This document shows, in pieces, positions 60,912 to 64,000 of a stretch of DNA of 64,000 nucleotides. A program made the translations under genes and the position numbers. Origin of the DNA: Labrenzia sp. 011 (lineage in GTDB: Bacteria > Pseudomonadota > Alphaproteobacteria > Rhizobiales > Stappiaceae); NCBI RefSeq assembly GCF_003075075.1, contig NZ_QCYM01000010.1:112903-176902 (forward strand), in the 5' to 3' direction. Positions within the stretch are counted from its first letter, which is position 1. Each line of letters starts with the position of its first letter. The notes below the pieces were generated by a model. That model had not been told where the DNA came from and made no database searches. It saw only the letters and a list, made by a program, of their open reading frames with translations.

Positions 60912-62420
60912 ATGACCGCATTTCAACCGGACAGGAGCTGGATCCACGACACCCCTCGGCCACCGCTGGCCATCGCCCATCGCGGTGCGAGTGCCTATGC
61001 GTTCGACAACACGCTGCGCGCCTTTCGTCTGGCGCATGAGCTTGGCGCCGACATGTGGGAGGTCGATGTCCGGCTGACGGCTGACGGCGTTCCGGTGGCC
61101 TTTCACGACGCCGACCTGAAGGCCGTTTGCGGCAGGGACCTGGGCGTGGGCGATGTGACCGCCGCCGCCCTGGCGGAGCTGACCGCCGCGGCGGGCCGGC
61201 CCGCGCCTCTGTTCGCCGACATCGCCGCTCTTGCCGCGCGGACGGGCACCGGCATCTATCTCGACGCCAAGGAGGGGGAGGCCGCCACCCGTGCGGTCGG
61301 TCTCCTTCTGGAGAACCGCGTCGAACGGGCGATCGTCGGCGCCAATACATCGGACTACTGCGCCAGCCTGCTGGCCGCCGGTTGCCCCTATCCCGTCTCC
61401 ATTCTCGTCGGGCTGGGCAGCGACCCTTTCCCGATCGCCGAAGGCTGCGGCGCGCAGATCGTCCATCCCTGCTGGGAACGGGCGGGGGCGCGGCCGGACA
61501 TGCTGCTGGACGCGGCCTTTTTCGCGCGTGCGCACGAGCGCGGCCTGCCGGTGGTCACCTGGCACGAGGAGCGCATGGAAGTGGTCGAGGCGCTGGTGAA
61601 GATGCCTGTTCTCGGCATCTGTTCGGACCAGCCGGAAATGGTCGCGCGGTACAAATCCGCCGACGGGCCGCGTCCGGAAATCGTCTGCCATCGCGGAGCC
61701 TGCAAGATCGCCCCGGAAAACACCAGGAGCGCGGCGCGGGCCGCCTGGTCCGCCGGTTTCGACTTCGTCGAACTGGACGTGCGGGAAACCGCCGACGGCC
61801 ATCTGGTGGTTCATCACGACAGCACGCTCGACCGCACGACGTCCGGCACGGGAGACCTGGCCGGCAGAACCCTCGCCGACCTGGCGGACCTGGACGCCGG
61901 AGTTCGGTCCGATCCGTTTTTTGCGGGCGAGCGGGTGCCGCGGCTCGATGAGATCGTCGATCTGGCCTTTGCGGCTGGCGGCAGGCTCTATGTGGAACTC
62001 AAGCAGGCTGACCCGGTCCGGACCGTGGAGACGGTGCTGAAACGGATGGCGGGCGAGGATGTGTTCTTCTGGTCCGCCAATGCGGACTGGCTGCATCTGA
62101 TCCGAAAACGGTTTCCGCAGGCCCTTCTGATGGCCCGGCCGCAGGACTTCGACACGCTCGGCGCGTGTCTGGCCGCCTTTGAGGCCGATATCATCGAATT
62201 CAACCGGGGAAATGCCACCGCCACCGATATTGAAACGGTGCGCAAGGCCGGCAAGAAGGTCATGATTGCCTATATGGGCAGCGACGCCAGCGAGATGGAG
62301 CGCCTGCTGGCGCTCGAGCCGGATCTCTTCAACGTGAACGAGCCTTTTCAGGTGGCGCGCCTGCTGGCCGGCCTGGAAGGAGACCGGGGAGCCGCGTCAA
62401 AGCCCTCTTTGCCGGTGTGA
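60912..62420 (+). CDS. Tandem glycerophosphodiester phosphodiesterase (two GDPD domains)
   Basis: A 502-aa cytoplasmic protein with two GDPD barrels in one chain. Domain 1 (~15-250): AIAHRGASAYAFDNTLRAF, then EVDVRLTADGVPVAFHDADL; the usual PENT is FDNT (Asp32 in place of Glu). Domain 2 (~255-490): VCHRGACKIAPENT (His260), then ELDVRETADGHLVVHHDSTL, canonical. GDPD enzymes release glycerol-3-phosphate from deacylated phospholipids. No signal peptide, so substrate must be imported, presumably by the adjoining ABC system. Usual GDPD proteins of this type are ~250 aa with a single domain. Confidence 0.92.
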   Translation: MTAFQPDRSWIHDTPRPPLAIAHRGASAYAFDNTLRAFRLAHELGADMWEVDVRLTADGVPVAFHDADLKAVCGRDLGVGDVTAAALAELTAAAGRPAPLFADIAALAARTGTGIYLDAKEGEAATRAVGLLLENRVERAIVGANTSDYCASLLAAGCPYPVSILVGLGSDPFPIAEGCGAQIVHPCWERAGARPDMLLDAAFFARAHERGLPVVTWHEERMEVVEALVKMPVLGICSDQPEMVARYKSADGPRPEIVCHRGACKIAPENTRSAARAAWSAGFDFVELDVRETADGHLVVHHDSTLDRTTSGTGDLAGRTLADLADLDAGVRSDPFFAGERVPRLDEIVDLAFAAGGRLYVELKQADPVRTVETVLKRMAGEDVFFWSANADWLHLIRKRFPQALLMARPQDFDTLGACLAAFEADIIEFNRGNATATDIETVRKAGKKVMIAYMGSDASEMERLLALEPDLFNVNEPFQVARLLAGLEGDRGAASKPSLPV

Positions 62421-62439
62421 GGCCCGAAAGCGTGAGTTC

Positions 62440-63456
62440 ATGAATCAGACCCCGAAAAAGCAGGTAAATTCCTTCGATGTCGCCCGGCTGGCCGGTGTGT
62501 CGCGCTCGGCTGTTTCCCGCACATTCACAGATGGTGCCAGCGTGTCGAAGGAAACCCGCGAAAAGGTGATGGCCGCGGCCCGCCAGCTCGGCTACCGGGT
62601 CAACGTCCTGGCCAGATCGCTGCACAAGCAGAAATCCGACCTCGTCGGCGTGGTCGCCGCCGATCTGGACAACCCCTTCCGCTCCGAACAGATCGACCTC
62701 CTGTCCCAGGGCCTGCTGGAGCTCGGTTTCCGGCCCATCCTGCTCCGGGGCGAACCGTCCGAAAACGTCGCCGAACTTATCGGCTCGCTGCTGCAATACA
62801 GCGTCGCCGGCGTCATTGTCACCTCCGACACGCCACCGGAGGAAATCTGCCAGGAATGCCTTCAGAACGGTGTTCCGCTGGTGGTGGTCAACAAGCGCGA
62901 TCCGGGCGCGCCGGTCGACAGGGTGGTGACCGACTTCGAGGCCGGCGGCCGGCTCGCGCTGGACCATCTGCTGGACTGCGGCTGCGGCAAGCTCGCCGTG
63001 GTCACGCCCGAGAGGTCTTCCTATTCGGTGCTGGGCCGGGCGCAGTCCTTCGAACAGGCGGCGAATGCCAGGGGTGTTCCCGTCATCCGGATCGCCTGGG
63101 GCACCCAGTCCTATGAGGGCGGACTGTCCGCGGCCGATTTCGCATATCGCGTGCGCAGCGAAGTCGACGGCATCTTCTGCGCTGCCGATTATCTCGCCCT
63201 GGGTGTTCTCGATGGTCTGCGCCATGTGCACGGTGTGAACGTACCGAAGGACATGCAGGTCATCGGCTACGACGACATCCCGCAGGCGTCCTGGAAGGCC
63301 TACGATCTGACCACAGTGTCCCAGAGCCGCCGGGATCTGTGCGAAGCCACCCTGGATCTTCTGATGCGGCGGCTCGAGGAACCGGAGGCATCGCCGCAGA
63401 TCCGCACCTGCGGGGTCTCGCTTGTCCGACGCGGCACGACGCGGCACCGGTCCTGA
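62440..63456 (+). CDS. LacI-family transcriptional regulator
   Basis: A 338-aa LacI/GalR repressor. N-terminal HTH and hinge: FDVARLAGVSRSAVSRTFTD (12-31) through ARQLGYRVNVLARSL. The periplasmic-binding-protein-like effector domain includes VGVVAADLDNPFRSEQ and IGYDDIPQASWKAYDLTTV. It is 19 bases after the GDPD gene and probably represses the operon through the 18-bp palindrome at 56164-56181. The inducer may be the imported diester or glycerol phosphate. Confidence 0.94.
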   Translation: MNQTPKKQVNSFDVARLAGVSRSAVSRTFTDGASVSKETREKVMAAARQLGYRVNVLARSLHKQKSDLVGVVAADLDNPFRSEQIDLLSQGLLELGFRPILLRGEPSENVAELIGSLLQYSVAGVIVTSDTPPEEICQECLQNGVPLVVVNKRDPGAPVDRVVTDFEAGGRLALDHLLDCGCGKLAVVTPERSSYSVLGRAQSFEQAANARGVPVIRIAWGTQSYEGGLSAADFAYRVRSEVDGIFCAADYLALGVLDGLRHVHGVNVPKDMQVIGYDDIPQASWKAYDLTTVSQSRRDLCEATLDLLMRRLEEPEASPQIRTCGVSLVRRGTTRHRS

Positions 63457-63659
63457 TGGATGTTGTAGGGGCCATGGTCTGGCAAGGCCGTACAAACGGT
63501 TCCTGATACGGGCAGGCATTTCGCCTGTTATCGTCTGACTGCAGAGAGGCACAGCTTCGTACCCTACGGAAAGTAACGCGTAAATATCAGGCTATGATTT
63601 TGACTTTTCTCTCAAAAAGAGCATTCTTAGTGGGTGCAATTTGAAATGGGGGGAGGGTA

Positions 63660-64000
63660 ATGAGGCCTGACTATTTAGCGCAGGGAGAGCCAGCAAGGCT
63701 GTTCCCCGTTTTGGCTACAACAAGCAAAGAAGGCAGAACAACGTCAATTTTGCTCGCTTGTCTGTCTAAGATTGATGAATTTGCCAGTGATTTACTCAAG
63801 ACAATCGGCGTGCCGGTCGGTAAGCGAACAAGCGTTGAATGTTGGACCGAGGTCGTATTCAGAGACGAAAAAAACATTTCAATGGACCGCCCTGACGGTC
63901 TTATTATTGTTCGAAGTGGAAAAAAGGAATGGCGTTACTTGGTGGAAGCCAAGGTAGGTGCAGCAGAGTTGTTGCCAGAGCAAATTGATAAATATAGAAA
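63660..64000 (+). CDS. PD-(D/E)XK nuclease-like protein, N-terminal part (runs off the window)
   Basis: Open from ATG 63660 to the right edge with no stop (113 codons). GGGAGG lies a few bases upstream. The nuclease core is visible: RPDGLIIVRSG with Asp79, then WRYLVEAKVG with Glu96 and Lys98, followed by LLPEQIDKYR, a pattern common in restriction- or defence-related nucleases. Codon use is clearly more AT-rich than everything to its left, as is the ~130-base leader. No integrase or att repeat is visible. Exact family and length cannot be judged. Confidence 0.7.
   Translation, partial: MRPDYLAQGEPARLFPVLATTSKEGRTTSILLACLSKIDEFASDLLKTIGVPVGKRTSVECWTEVVFRDEKNISMDRPDGLIIVRSGKKEWRYLVEAKVGAAELLPEQIDKYR

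Overview
The window is GC-rich, densely coded and syntenic with the core chromosome of Hyphomicrobiales (Rhizobiales), Alphaproteobacteria. The indicators are an atpHAGDC operon behind the end of priA, chvI/chvG next to pckA and followed by hprK, a mannose-type EIIA and HPr, a DivL with Tyr replacing the kinase His, a TsaE-AmgK fusion with MurU and addBA, a class II (CP4-like) aroA in an aroA-cmk-rpsA run, and a TIGR02300 acidic protein. A Stappia/Roseibium-like marine member is a guess only. No IS element, CRISPR array or phage module was seen. The only foreign-looking DNA is the last ~350 bases.

Layout. 1-5500: priA 3' end, then the F1 sector of ATP synthase, closed by a terminator. 5653-8262: a GAF/multi-PAS diguanylate cyclase on the minus strand with an AT-rich upstream region. 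8626-8832: a very small GcrA-like protein. 9079-12375: a molybdenum-cofactor maturation operon (XdhC N-domain, a LysE-type exporter, XdhC C-domain, MoeA-like/MocA-like fusion). 12559-14169: pckA. 14785-18681: ChvI-ChvG two-component system and a regulatory PTS. 18756-20045: cyclopropane-fatty-acyl-phospholipid synthase family. 20395-21783: ahcY behind a perfect 24-bp palindrome. 22029-33519: divL, tsaE-amgK, murU, addB and addA, tightly packed. 33605-35982: trxA, grpE, a TRIC-like channel and a VOC protein. 36092-43284 (minus): a 30-aa membrane peptide, lapA-like, ihfB, sppA, FKBP, rpsA, cmk and aroA. 43612-46547: TIGR02300 protein, tRNA-Ala(GGC), an aldehyde dehydrogenase and a glutathione transferase.

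46581-62420 is the most accessory-looking part and holds two complete ABC import operons, each carrying phosphoester-cleaving enzymes. The first (minus strand, 53421 to 46581) is an Opp/Dpp-type importer with a HAD phosphatase as first gene and a calcineurin-like phosphoesterase inside the operon; a divergent LysR regulator lies at its head. The second (plus strand, 56248 to 62420) is a MalFGK/Ugp-type importer followed by a cytoplasmic protein with two tandem glycerophosphodiesterase domains and a LacI-family regulator; a perfect 18-bp LacI-type palindrome precedes the operon. Both look built to bring in an intact phosphoester and hydrolyse it inside the cell. An AdhP-type alcohol dehydrogenase sits between them.

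The right edge (63660 to the end) starts an AT-richer reading frame with a clear PD-(D/E)XK nuclease signature that runs out of the window, possibly the first gene of a defence or genomic island. Cell-cycle themes recur: DivL, five GANTC sites in 155 bp upstream of divL, and the GcrA-like mini-protein.
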